From contig NC_090943.1 of NCBI RefSeq assembly GCF_040807025.1, positions 26,131,213 to 26,195,212 of the forward strand: a DNA stretch of 64,000 nt, in the 5' to 3' direction. This DNA is from Struthio camelus (lineage: Eukaryota > Chordata > Aves > Struthioniformes > Struthionidae). Every line of letters starts with the position of its first letter. Position 1 is the first letter of the stretch. The notes under the pieces are model-generated. The model was not told the origin of the DNA. It made no database searches and saw only the letters and a list, made by a program, of their open reading frames with translations. This document shows, piece after piece, positions 37,395 to 49,300 of this stretch. Made by a program: the position numbers and the translations under genes.

Positions 37395-40300
37395 GTGAGG
37401 TGCCGCCCGGCCGCCTCGGGCGAGGCTGTCCCCGCAGGCAGCCCCGCGCGGTGCAGGCCGGGCACGGCGGCCTGGGCGCCCCCCGGCCCCCGCCTCAGCC
37501 GGGGCCTGCCTCACGCGGCGGGGCTGCTTTTTAAGCACGGTTTAAAAAATGTGTGTGTATATATATATAAATATACACACATTTTATATATATATATAAA
37601 ATGTAAAATGTTCGTCTGTTTTCTAGGACACGCAGGATTGGAATCATGTCGTCAAACTACTTGAAGAGTCAAACTCAGTAAGTAAGGCTGGTGTCTCACG
37701 ATTTGGGTTGCACAGATGAAAAGGGGGCTTAGGAAAATATTTTAGGCGCGTGCTTTTGTACCTAATCCTAAGTAAACCAGATGGCGCCGCTGGCTGGGGC
37801 TACAAAGCACAAAGCTGAAGAATGTGTAGCGGCGCTTGAAGACATCTTCTAAAGAGGTTCATCATAGCAGAGGGTGGTATCTATGGGTATTTTTTATTAA
37901 ACAACCCAGTTCACCCCTACACAGATATTTTTCCAAAAAAAACCCCCAAAATTGTGTGCATTTAAAAACCAAATGTGCAAAATGTTTAACTTCTCTCGAA
38001 GTTTTAGAATGCTGAAACCTACAGCTGAAAAACAGAAATATATTTAGAGCTATTTAAAGCATGCCAGGAATTTGTGTAAGTGCCTGAGTTAACTGCTGAG
38101 GTTTCTCCAGGGAACTGACTTTAAAGGAGGGAGAACTATACACAGTTCAGTGCTCAGGAACTAGTATGACTACCTAGGCACATGGACGAGTACTATCTCG
38201 TGGACTTCCATAAACTATTTTTCATCTCTATGAGAAGATTTGATGGATTAAATTCACTAAGTCATTGGTTGCTTTTCATTAAAAAAAAAAAAAAAACCCT
38301 AATAATTTATATCCTTAAAACAAGAATTTAATTAAACAGCATGCCACATATCAAGTTAACGTCCCACGGAGAACTTGTGTCCTTTTTTTCTTCTTTCGAG
38401 GCAAGGTTGATAGAATAAACTCTTACTAACTAAATAAAATTGTGCTGGATGATACTGTTTACTGCCTGTCTAGAAAGCATGAGAGAGATAATAAAACACC
38501 CTCAGGGTTCTGGGCTTATAGATGCCTGAAACAACTCTTTGGCCTACCTCAAGTTGCAGTAATCTTGCCCAGCAATGAGTGCTGCGTATCGTCACTGGCA
38601 CACCCTGATGCAGCCTTACTTCAGCAGTTTTCAAATTTGAATGTGCAGGCTGTTTTCTAGCGGTGACAAAGCCACACTCTAAGCCACTTAGATCTATGTT
38701 TATACATATTTGAGTCACATTTAAGTCTCCTGAACATAGGTTTGGATTTTTCTAAATTATCTTTCACAGAATCCCAAATAAATTAGTAGGAAAAGCACAC
38801 ACATTTGAACAAAACTTGCAGTTTTAAAAAGTCTCCTCAGTTACTAGAATGTAGACTGTATATTTAGAAATGGGGCTTGATCAAAGAACCAATCCTGCTA
38901 CAAAGCACTTTCAGAATTTCGTTGTGTCCTGTGACTCTTTAATCTGGCTTCCACTTTTCATTTAAACTTAAAAGAGGATGAACATAATCACTTAAGGTTC
39001 TAAGGAAAACTGCAATTGAAACCTGCTTTTCATTCTTTTATTTAAGAGTAATTTGGAAAGGCAGCTGAAAATTCTCAGGAAGGTAGTCAAGCGCTTTGAA
39101 AATGGGCTTGTATCCTTTTTGCCAGTTTTTAGAACATTAAAATTGTGGTGTATGACATATGTTAATATTTTGACTTCTCAGCAAAGCGCATTGTATGATC
39201 TGCTGTGCTTCCAGATGGAGAGCAGTGATGGGCTGCTTATATTGTAATCATTGACCTGTGCACAAATAGCCAAGGTTGGTAGGGTTAGAAAGATTCTTGG
39301 ATACTAGATTCATTAGCAAATTTGTAGCAACAAAATAAAATACAGAGATAACAGCTGCACAGTGACTGGAAGTATTCAAATGTAAGTGTAAATGTAAATG
39401 TAGTATATTTTCAGTTCCTAATAGGCAAGCATAACAGTAGTTACGACTTAAGTAGTAGATTAAATAGCAGTGACTTCTGATTAGGAAACGTTTTAAAGAA
39501 AAACAAATTCGCACTAATTTATCTGAAACTTTTTTTCATATTTACAATAGAAATTGAAAGTTTTCTAATAATCAGGAGTACTGGGGAAGCTATAGGAATG
39601 TGAAGAATGTGATTAATTTCATACAGTTTAGCTAATTACCACAGTGATTACATTTCTTCACAGCTGAGTCATGGGCATACCCAGGCAGTTTCCCTGAGTT
39701 CGGTGGATCGGTAGTAGCTTGGAAGTCTCAGTAAGCTGTTCAGTCTTGATCTTGTGCCTCTACCCTGAATTAGATAATCTCAATATGTGTTTTGGTCCAA
39801 ATTTTCAGACTTATCCCTAAAGCTGAATACTTCAGGGTTGTTTCAGAAAGAATTTAGGTAGGTGGATCTGACACTGTGATGTAAACATTTTTGTTCTGTA
39901 TTTTTAGACATTTTTTGTGCTGAACTTCAACTGACATGAAAGCTAAGAGAGTTGAAAGTGTTTTACTTCTGTAAAGTAAGGCTGCTTCCAAGAGCTGAAG
40001 TATAGATTTATATGCTTCATCGTAATCATCTGACTTTGAAAACATTGGCCTTAGTTGTTCTTGGTTGTATCTTTGAAGTATGATGAGTAGTTTTCAGCTT
40101 TTTCTCTAATTCCTAGCAGTACAAGCAATTTGATTTCCTTAACTTAAAATTAAAAGCCCCTTAAGGATTTAGCACAGATATTTGAAATTCTTAACCTGTG
40201 TGCAGAAAAACTTAATGACCAAGAAGCTTTCACTGAGCCTATATGTGAACTTATTAAATTATGTGGGTAAGTACTTCAGCCCTTATTTTAGAGATTTTAA

Positions 40301-43300
40301 ACACTGTTTATTAACATGTTTGTACATTTTTTGAGGCGATTGACATATCTCTATGAAAAGGCATCTGTTGTATCACCCTTCCTTTTCATGTCCCATTCTT
40401 TCCCCGAGTCCAATTTCTGTTGGCATGAAGGACCCATTTCAGCAGTTAAGTATCTCCAGAGCTACTTATTACATCATTTAGTACTGTATTATAACTAGCC
40501 CCAGCATGCTTGGAAGCAGGATTCTCCAGAGTCTCTCGTTGCCTGCAGTAAACTGTTCTGAGGTTGCTGGCCTCAAGAGATTGAGCAGTAAGTCTTGCTG
40601 AAGTGTTTTGTTGTTTTGAACAAGCTCTCTAAGTGGGTTTAAAAACCTGGGGCGATAGAAAGAGACTTTAAGCTTTATGAAATGACAAGCCATATTGCAC
40701 AAGAGGAAAAACGGCAACTGGAGGATTTTGGATTTATAATCTGATTTAAAAATGTATTACATGATCTTTTTGGCGTCTTCATTGTCATACTGTACTTTAA
40801 ATTATTTGCACAGCAGGAAGCAGGTGTTGTTCATGCTTGTCCATGGTTTCCTCTTTCTTCTCATTAATTTAATAAAGTTACTCTTGAAATACTTGTAGCT
40901 ACAGTTACTCTGGAATTTAATTGTAATTGGTGAGGATATGGAAGAGAAAAATTATGGCAGACAGAAAATGAGTTGCGCTGTAAGCCTGATGTTCACATAG
41001 ATTTTCACATAGCTTCCTCTCAGCTGTTAGATATAATAAACATATAACTCTTCAGCTGATCTTTTCACTTTCTTGATCATCATCAGTTGTACTGCTTTCC
41101 TTTGCTGCCACACAGTGGAGAATGGAAAAGTACATCCTGAAGTTTCATTTTCTGTGTGTGGCAGAAATGTGACAAAACTGAAAATGAAGGTGTAAAGTCA
41201 GTAAAATGCATTTGTGAATAGTACTTTTCATCTTTATAGCAGTTCAGCAACACTTGCGGTTTCTGCAATTAATGTGTTTGGAAGATTGCACCCTTGGGTT
41301 TTGCTTTAATTTTTGTATTATGGAAATTCCCCCCCCTGCCCCCCCAATTCACTGCTACTTCATATGACAAAAAGAAGTCTGTAACTAGAGGGAGGGGCTG
41401 TTATTTGGAAATTTCTTTCAGATACTAGAATTTCCATAGTAGCATTTTCCATTTCCTACCTCTATTTCTGTACCTGTCTTCTTCCTACTTGTTTTTTAAT
41501 GTCTATTTCTTTATTTTTCCCCATTTACTCCATTATTTGCTCTCTCCTTTGTTTGTCTGTGTTTACGGAGGTAAACCTACAGGAAAGCTGTTTCTGCACT
41601 AGGAGATGCAGAGACCTAGCATGATGTTGTAATGTTTACAGTTAGAGAATTTTTAGCACTTGCATATTTATTTTGTATCTGAGTGTTTTGCAAACGTTAT
41701 TGAATTTGTCTTAATATCCCATTTTAAAAATAAATTTGGAGTTGGGCTATTTGGAGTCAGTTTATTAGTTTTATTTTTCTCCATTTCTAGAGATCTTGTC
41801 CAGGGCTAAGATCCTTTTTTTCATCTCTACACAGGTCTATTAATAGCCTAGCTGAGGAGTAGATTGATATTGCCTAGGTTCCAGGATTTAATCTTCCACA
41901 TTTAAATTACATTTGTTTGCTCAGATTATTTTTGTTGTACCAAATATGAATTATGAAAACGTTATCTGTGGACACGTACTGCTAGTTGCCGAAATATAGT
42001 TGCCAAATTATGGAAGTGGAACTTTCAATGTAGAATCAGCATTGCAAAGAATATTTTTATCCTGGGAAAAGTGTCTTTATTTGCAAGGAAAGTTGAGGAA
42101 AAAAAGAAACGCTACTGAGCTTTTCTAATGGCTTGATTAAAGTATTTTTCTACAGTGTTTTAAGCAGGGTTGTAATAACTTGCTTATTTCATTTTGCAGG
42201 TTACCTTTTCAAAAAAAGAAATTATCTGATGAAGTAAGCTATTCCATGACAGTTTCAAAATCAATTGCACAACTTGGTGAGTGTAGACTGATATGCCACA
42301 ATGCCATCAATATAATAAAGTGAACTATATAATTATCACAATTTAAATTGCTTGTTACTCCCTTAATAAGTTTAAGTCATTTCTTTCAATGATTCTATCA
42401 GGACTCTACGTTTTTTATTATTGAGAAAGCATTCTTGTTTTGCTATGCCCTAACCCACCCATTAGCTAGCAGTTTCCTGTTTGCCAGTGTCAGAAGCTAT
42501 GTGAGAAACCCGTTATCATTACACCTGAAGAACTAAACATCTCTGTGTCCTGTTTAATTTCACAGAACCTCAGAATAGTTGGGGTTGTAGTGGACCCCTA
42601 GAGATCACCAGATGCAACCCCCCTGCTCAAGCAGCGTCAGCTGGAGCAGGTTGCCCAAGACCACATCCAGTTGGGTTTTGAATATCTCCACGCATGGAGA
42701 CTCCACGGCCTCTCTGGGCAACCTGTTCCAGTGTTCAGCCATCCTCAGAGTAAAGTGTGTTCTTATGTTCAGGTGGAATTTCTTGTGTTTCAGTTTTTGC
42801 CCACTGCCTCTTGTCCTGTCACTGAGAAGAGTCTGGCCCTGTCCTCTTTACATCCTCCTTTCGGATACTTGTACGCATTGGTTCCCCTCTGAGGCTTCTC
42901 GTCTCCAGGCTGAACAGTCCCAGCTCTCACAGCCTCTCATCATAAGACAGATGCTTCGGTCCCTTAATTACCTTTGTGGCCCTTTGCTGGACTCACTCCA
43001 GTAAATCCATGTCTTTCTTGTACTGGAGAGCCCAGAACTGGACACAGTACAAAATTCCATGTTGTCCTGAGAAATTTCTGTATTATTACAACCCCTGAAG
43101 CCTGGGATGGGGGTAAGACTTAATGCTTCTCTGAAGCCAAATGGAAGAAACAAGTAGGACACACTAACTCCTGACTGCCAGCTCAAAGCTTCAAAACCCA
43201 CAAGCCTTCTGAGAACTGTTTCCCACAAAGGCAAAATACAGCAAGTCAGTAGTGCCATGCCCTACTAGGGACAGCAGCTCCCGACTTCTCCCTCCTACTG

Positions 43301-46300
43301 CATCTGAGCTGTGAGCTCCTGTCTCTCAGGAATCCATTTGAATAGAGCTGTTGGAGGAAAAGGTGTCAAACTGATGTCTCAATGTCATCGGACTCTTTAG
43401 TACCCAACTGTCTTGTTATGACCTTCCTTGTGACAATTGTGATTTTCAAAGAACAGCACTGCAAGTGCCGTAGGTTAAAAAAGAACACAGTATTGAGAGG
43501 GGCGATATACCAGCTAGCTTACTTAATGGAAAAATTTAAATGATAGAGAGGTGGGACCTCTCAGAGGTCATCAGCCTGTCACACATGAAAAAAGAACATC
43601 CTTGAAATGCATGAGAAAGAAGTTCTTCACAGAAATCTTCATTTTCACAGGCCCAAATAGATAGCAGAATAGCCTCTGAGTTTCAGATAGTTGCAGATTG
43701 TCTTTAATGTAGCCTGTCCAAAAACACATTAAAATATAAAAGATAGTTTGTATTATGCATCTCAGGTGTCAGTGGCTCTCAACAGGTTTTCTTTCAATCT
43801 TGTGGAAAAGGAGCTCTTTTCTGTGCTCCCGTTAAGTCATATAATGTTTAGTAGAAGCAGAGTTACTAAGATGATCGTGGCAGCAGCCTAGCAGTATACT
43901 GGCTTTCTCCTGAGAGTAACTTCTGGAGTAGCATCCAGTCTCTTATAAGGATCTGTAGCCATAAAACAGAGGAGGACACATTTTAATAAACCCTATGCTA
44001 CTACTCCAAGAACACTTTGTCCTTTTTGATGCTGGAGACCCTGTCTTTTGAGTATTTTTATAATCAAACTTAGCATGACATAGATTTTTAGGGGGTGGGA
44101 CCAATAAAGACAAAGTACCGTAATTACCGTAAGTACTGTAGAATGATTTCAAAAATAGTTACAGAGTTTGTAAATTATTTTTTTGTTTCTGACAGGTTAT
44201 TTGATGAGGGTGCCAAGCTCTCAAGTTAGAATACAAATCTGTAAGTGTATTGTTAGCTTTTACAATGTGGAGCCACCGAAAAAACTGCTTTCAGGTAAAA
44301 CATAGTATTTTCAAGTGTCACAAGAAATCAAATGTTTATCATCCCAACTGCTTTGAAAGGATTATTTAAATTTGCTATAGATGATATTTATTTATAACTG
44401 TAGTTACTATGTGTCATTTATTAAATATACAGCACTGGCAAATGTGGAATTAAAATTTTTATAGAAAGGCATGCTCAAAAACTGAAATTATCAATGTACA
44501 GCATAGGAATTAATATTGCACATAAAGGATTAAGACTAAATAGTACCCAGAAAGTGTGAGGTGGTCGCAAGTTCTCTGAAACACGGATGGATAATGGAGG
44601 AAGAAAGAGTGATTAGGATTGGAGTTATAAGAATGGAAATATTATCATTATCTACTTTGTATGTGTAGCCTGGAGAGAAGCAACTCTGGTTCCACTTGTG
44701 TTGCTTGTGAAGGGTAGGTCTGAGCCCATCTAAATTTACTTCTGTCCATACTGTTTGGACACATTTGAGCACAGGCTTTAGATAAATTCTGGGATTCTTT
44801 TACAGCGAAACATTAACATAAAATAAAAAGATAAGAGTGACCATACAAAGGTCAGTGCAGTGTATAACAGAGCAGGTGGTGAGAGAAGGCATGTAAGAAT
44901 AAGGCAAGCAAGCACACCATGATATTTTCCTTCAATATATTGCCCCATTTTCAAACCGTCTGTGTCTTAGAGAATTCCTGAAAGAGAATTTCTTTCTTTT
45001 ATGCTTAATACAGCTTTATGGGTTTTGTCTTCTGTGAGATTTTCTAACTGCTTTTTATAACCATTTACATCTTTACCTTTCATAGCACCAGGAAGAAATT
45101 ATTTTCACAATTTGGTGTTGTAGAAGATTTATTTCTTTTTGTTTATTTTAAACCTGTTGCCAAGTAACTTCGTATTATGTCCCCTGTTACTAGCCTTGTG
45201 AGTGACAGAACAACTTCTTTGTGCCACTTTTTGTTATTTATGTGTCTATCATATCCTTTCTTAGTCACCTCTTTTTTCAGGTGAAGAGGCCAAGTCTCTT
45301 TAAAGTCTCTTAGTATATAAGCTTTTCAAAGCTTCTTTTTTTGAGAAAGGGTGAATATTTTATGAAATAACCAAAATTCTGAATATTTACTGTATTGTAA
45401 CTAAAGCTTTTGTATGTGCAGGTTACCAGCCAACAAGCGCAAACTATAAAATTCAGATGGCTGAATTAGGAGGATTAGCAGAAACTCTTGTTTTATCACT
45501 AGCATTAGTTGAAAATCAACTTACTGAGAAGTTATGGGTACTGAAAGCTCTGCAGTATCTCTCTAGCTCTGGTGAGTACAGACTGTTCTTTCAGCAATCT
45601 CATTACTTCTGATTGTTTGTTCTTTGAACGTGCCTGAAACAGGTACTGACCTACAGGGGATTAATTATGCAGATTTTTATAATTTCAGGAGTAAACTGCA
45701 GACTTATGCTTAAGGCCCAGGCAGCCAGCAGACTCTGTGTGCATCTAAATGATGCTGATCCCTCTGGACAGCTGGTATTCCGTTCATCAGAAATCCTGTG
45801 GAACTTATTAGAAAACACCTCAAAAGAAGAAGTTGTTAATCAGCTCAGTAGCTTGGAATGTGTACAGTAAGTACAGTGAAGCATTTTATGAATTAATGTT
45901 ATGATTTTGGAGACATCTAAAGCATGATGTCTTACAAAGTAAATATGTAAGTGCCTGCCAGGTACCTTATGAACTCTGTGGCCAGGGCCCTGCTAAAAGC
46001 ACTTCTAGCCAACTTGAAAAGTAGTTCATTGTAAAGCCTCTCTTCACTTTATGAATCACAGTGATCCACCACCAGTTGTTTCTCGTATATGGCAAAAGGG
46101 AAGTCAAGGTGCTTTGCTGCATAAGTGCAGAAGGTATAGCCTTAACTACTGCTTTGTATGATGCAAAAATTAACTGTATCATTTTCAAGCTCGTGTATCA
46201 GGCCTGATAGGTCAGTATGACTGCACTGTTGAAATGTATATGTTATACAATTGGTAGGAAATTATATGTTACAATATGCGAGGCTTAGATCCTCAGTTGA

Positions 46301-49300
46301 AGGAAATATAGGTTCTCCCTTAGTGAGTTATGGTGTTTTCACTGTTTGGGATTAGACCATCTCCTCTCCATAATCATTCAACTACATCCAATTAAGTATT
46401 TCCATGTTTGAATAAGTGTTATACCTGTCTATTAATTCATTATAACACATATAATGCAAGGTGAACTTTGAAATACATGTACCTTGCATACATGCTTAAA
46501 TTGGATGTCTAGCAGTATACATAAAAATCCATTTCATAGTAAAATTTTGAGTTACTTTTCTTGCAGTTGAACCCTAAGGCTTTGAAAAGTATGATACTGA
46601 AAGGGGATTCATATATGCGAGAGCTATCTAAAATAAGATTTGGAAAGAAAAGATAAAATACCTCTCACTTTCTTCTAAGTGCTTTGAAAGAAGTATTTGT
46701 ACACCTTCTCATGCACGGTTTCCGCAATTATGATCGTCAGCTAAGAAATGACCTCTTAGTGATTGCCACGTTAGTAGCTGAAAACCCTGCAGCACCTATG
46801 ATTGTAAGTATTCGCAGTTACATACCAGAGCCTAGTAACTTTTTTTTGCTGTTATGCACTCAGTGTTTTACCCCATTCAGATTCTAATGTTTGTGCCACT
46901 CTGTCTCCAGTGCGTTTCTCTTTCTTAGGTTTGCTGAGCAGGAAATCTTGTTTTTACTGCTGAGATTTAGAACTTCAAATTAAGTTGTGAAATACTGAAT
47001 ATGCAATCATCAGATTCCTATTTATAGAGATTTATTAGCTACTGTTTTGCAGCTTGATCAGGAGTGGATTATTTTCAGGGAATTCATTTTTATTTCAGTA
47101 GGAGTGTCCCAACTGGCTCTATTACTACATAGGTTTTATACTCTGTAATGAAGCTTACAGATTTTCATTCAGGTTTTCTATTTTCTCACTAACCATTTTT
47201 TAAGGTCTATTATATTATTGCAGCAACATAGTTGAAGTCTGAAACAGTCAAATCATTTATCTGGCTGCAGAAACAAAGCAGTTTTGTCCTGCAAGATAAG
47301 TAGCCAAGACACAATATTTTAATTCCTTATATTAAAAGAAAAAAATAATTCGACACATAATAAATGTTTCCATTTAAATTCTCTATTCTCACCTTTCCTA
47401 GAGATTTTATTTCACTTCTGGAGAGAAGGTATAAGGTCTGCATATCAGATGGAAAAAAAAGTTAATATTACTATTGAATCCTGTCTTGTAGAGAACACCA
47501 GAGAAATTTTCATCTGAGCTTTTATCTTTTTTTTATTAACATAGTGTCCAAGCAAATACAGAAACCTCAGGCTTATATTTAACATAATTCAGAGATCAGC
47601 ACAGGTATCTGAACGTTTGAAAGGAAAATAATTTTCTCGCCACATGTAAATTGCAGAATATAAGTAAAGTAAGGCTTATAATAGTATTAATTATGATTAT
47701 CTCTGTGTTATAACAAAACCGTCTGCTTAGAATTACTTACTGTTTTCCACCAGAATTTAGTACTGCAAGCAATAGTAATCAGCAAGGCAAAAACAGAAAT
47801 AATTTTTGGTGTAACCAGTTGGTTTTAATTATCTGCTTTGCGGTGGCTTTGTAAAGGGAATATGATACCATGGAGCTAAAAATAATGGGAAAATGCTTAT
47901 ATGCTTCAATATTTTTTATTTAAAATGACCTTTGCCGTATTTTTCTGACTGTTAAAGCCATTTAGGTGTGTGTTAAGGGGCTGATCAAATCTAAACCCTT
48001 TTGAGGGGGAGGATGCATCTAAAAAGGTGCTGCAAAACTACTGATCTGCTTGATTCTGCAGGGATGGTCTGTGCAGGGTTTTGAGCTCTGCTCATTTTGG
48101 GAGCTGGCAGAAAGCTCTGTGGTGAGTTCAGCAGAGTACTGAGGCCAAGGTAATGTATTTGGCGCTCAAGAAGAGCAGGGCCGTGCCAACTATGTTTATA
48201 TGGCTCCAGTTACCTCAGAAACAGAGCTCTTTTGCCTCTAGTGCACTGTGTATATGCCCCGGGTCTTGGCCCTACCCATGGTTACATTATACGTAATTGA
48301 CCTGTTGGCTGTGTAGAAGCTGTGAATTACGAGATTTCGTTTTCTGAAATGCATCTTATAAGCATTACAATGTAAAATATTTATAGATGCAGGTTGTTCA
48401 TTCGTGCAGTTTTTGTATGCTTACTTGTAAGTGCACTCAAGTTGAACACAAGTGTATTAGTATACATAACTGAATGCACAAAATTACATAAACTGGTGAC
48501 CCTGGAGTACAAACTTATATGTGCACAAACACGTGTTAAAAACACAACTTTAACTGTACTGGACAATAGCGTTTTCTTGTGTGGTAGATTACAGTAGTGA
48601 ATACATGGGTTTGGGGCTTCCCCGGACAAGTTGACGCTTGTACAGAATGAGGCACAGGTTTAACTAACTCTTAGCATTATGATTAGTATTGTACAAGGTC
48701 CAAATGGTTGATCTCTTTTTTGATAAAGTTCTGATCATTCTGCAGTAGGATAGATTAAAGTCTGATGTGTTCTGAGGAAAAAAGTAAAACTTAAATAATC
48801 AGTTTTAATTTCACTGTAATTTAATTTAATTAACATATTTATTTTGAATGCCTATTAGGAAAGTGGATTCACAAAGCAGTTAGTAGCACTTGCAACATTT
48901 ACTGAAGGTAAGAGATTTTATACTGGTGGGATTTAAATATTACTTCATAATTATAATATTTTGACTTTTATCAAATACTTTGTTTTAACTTATCTCCAAT
49001 TTCCTTCACAGTTAAAATCCCTAATCCCTTGGTAAAAGGTCTTAAACTTACCTACTCTTATGAGGACTTTGAGCTGAAGAAGTTGCTGTTTAATGTAATA
49101 GGTGTCTTATCTAAAGACCCGTGTGCTGTACAGGTAAACTGTAGCAGAACAGAACATACTGTAAGCAAAAAAGGGGCCAAGAATTACAGGAATATTATTT
49201 GGCTGTCCATATGACGTGGCTCAGTAAATAACCTGCTCTTGCTTAAATCAAGCATTCAAAACTATACACCATACATAGCTTCAAGCCAAGTCCTGCTGTT

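Larger units (their letters stand above)
36890..37530 (+). promoter_or_regulatory. CFAP69: CpG island, CFAP69 promoter and first exon
   Basis: Very GC- and CpG-rich block over the CFAP69 start codon, including a (CCCCGG)n run at about 37073-37126. No TATA box is seen. An RFX-type X-box covers the initiator codon (listed separately). The island ends abruptly at an AT-palindromic segment in intron 1. Confidence 0.85.

Noticed and set aside
36938-37465. Long minus-strand frames over the CFAP69 CpG island
   Set aside because: Composition artefact opposite the real exon 1; low-complexity Gly/Pro/Arg translation.
42612-43004. 130-codon frame in CFAP69 intron 5 as a gene
   Set aside because: It lies wholly inside the antisense CR1 element, on the wrong strand for its reverse transcriptase.
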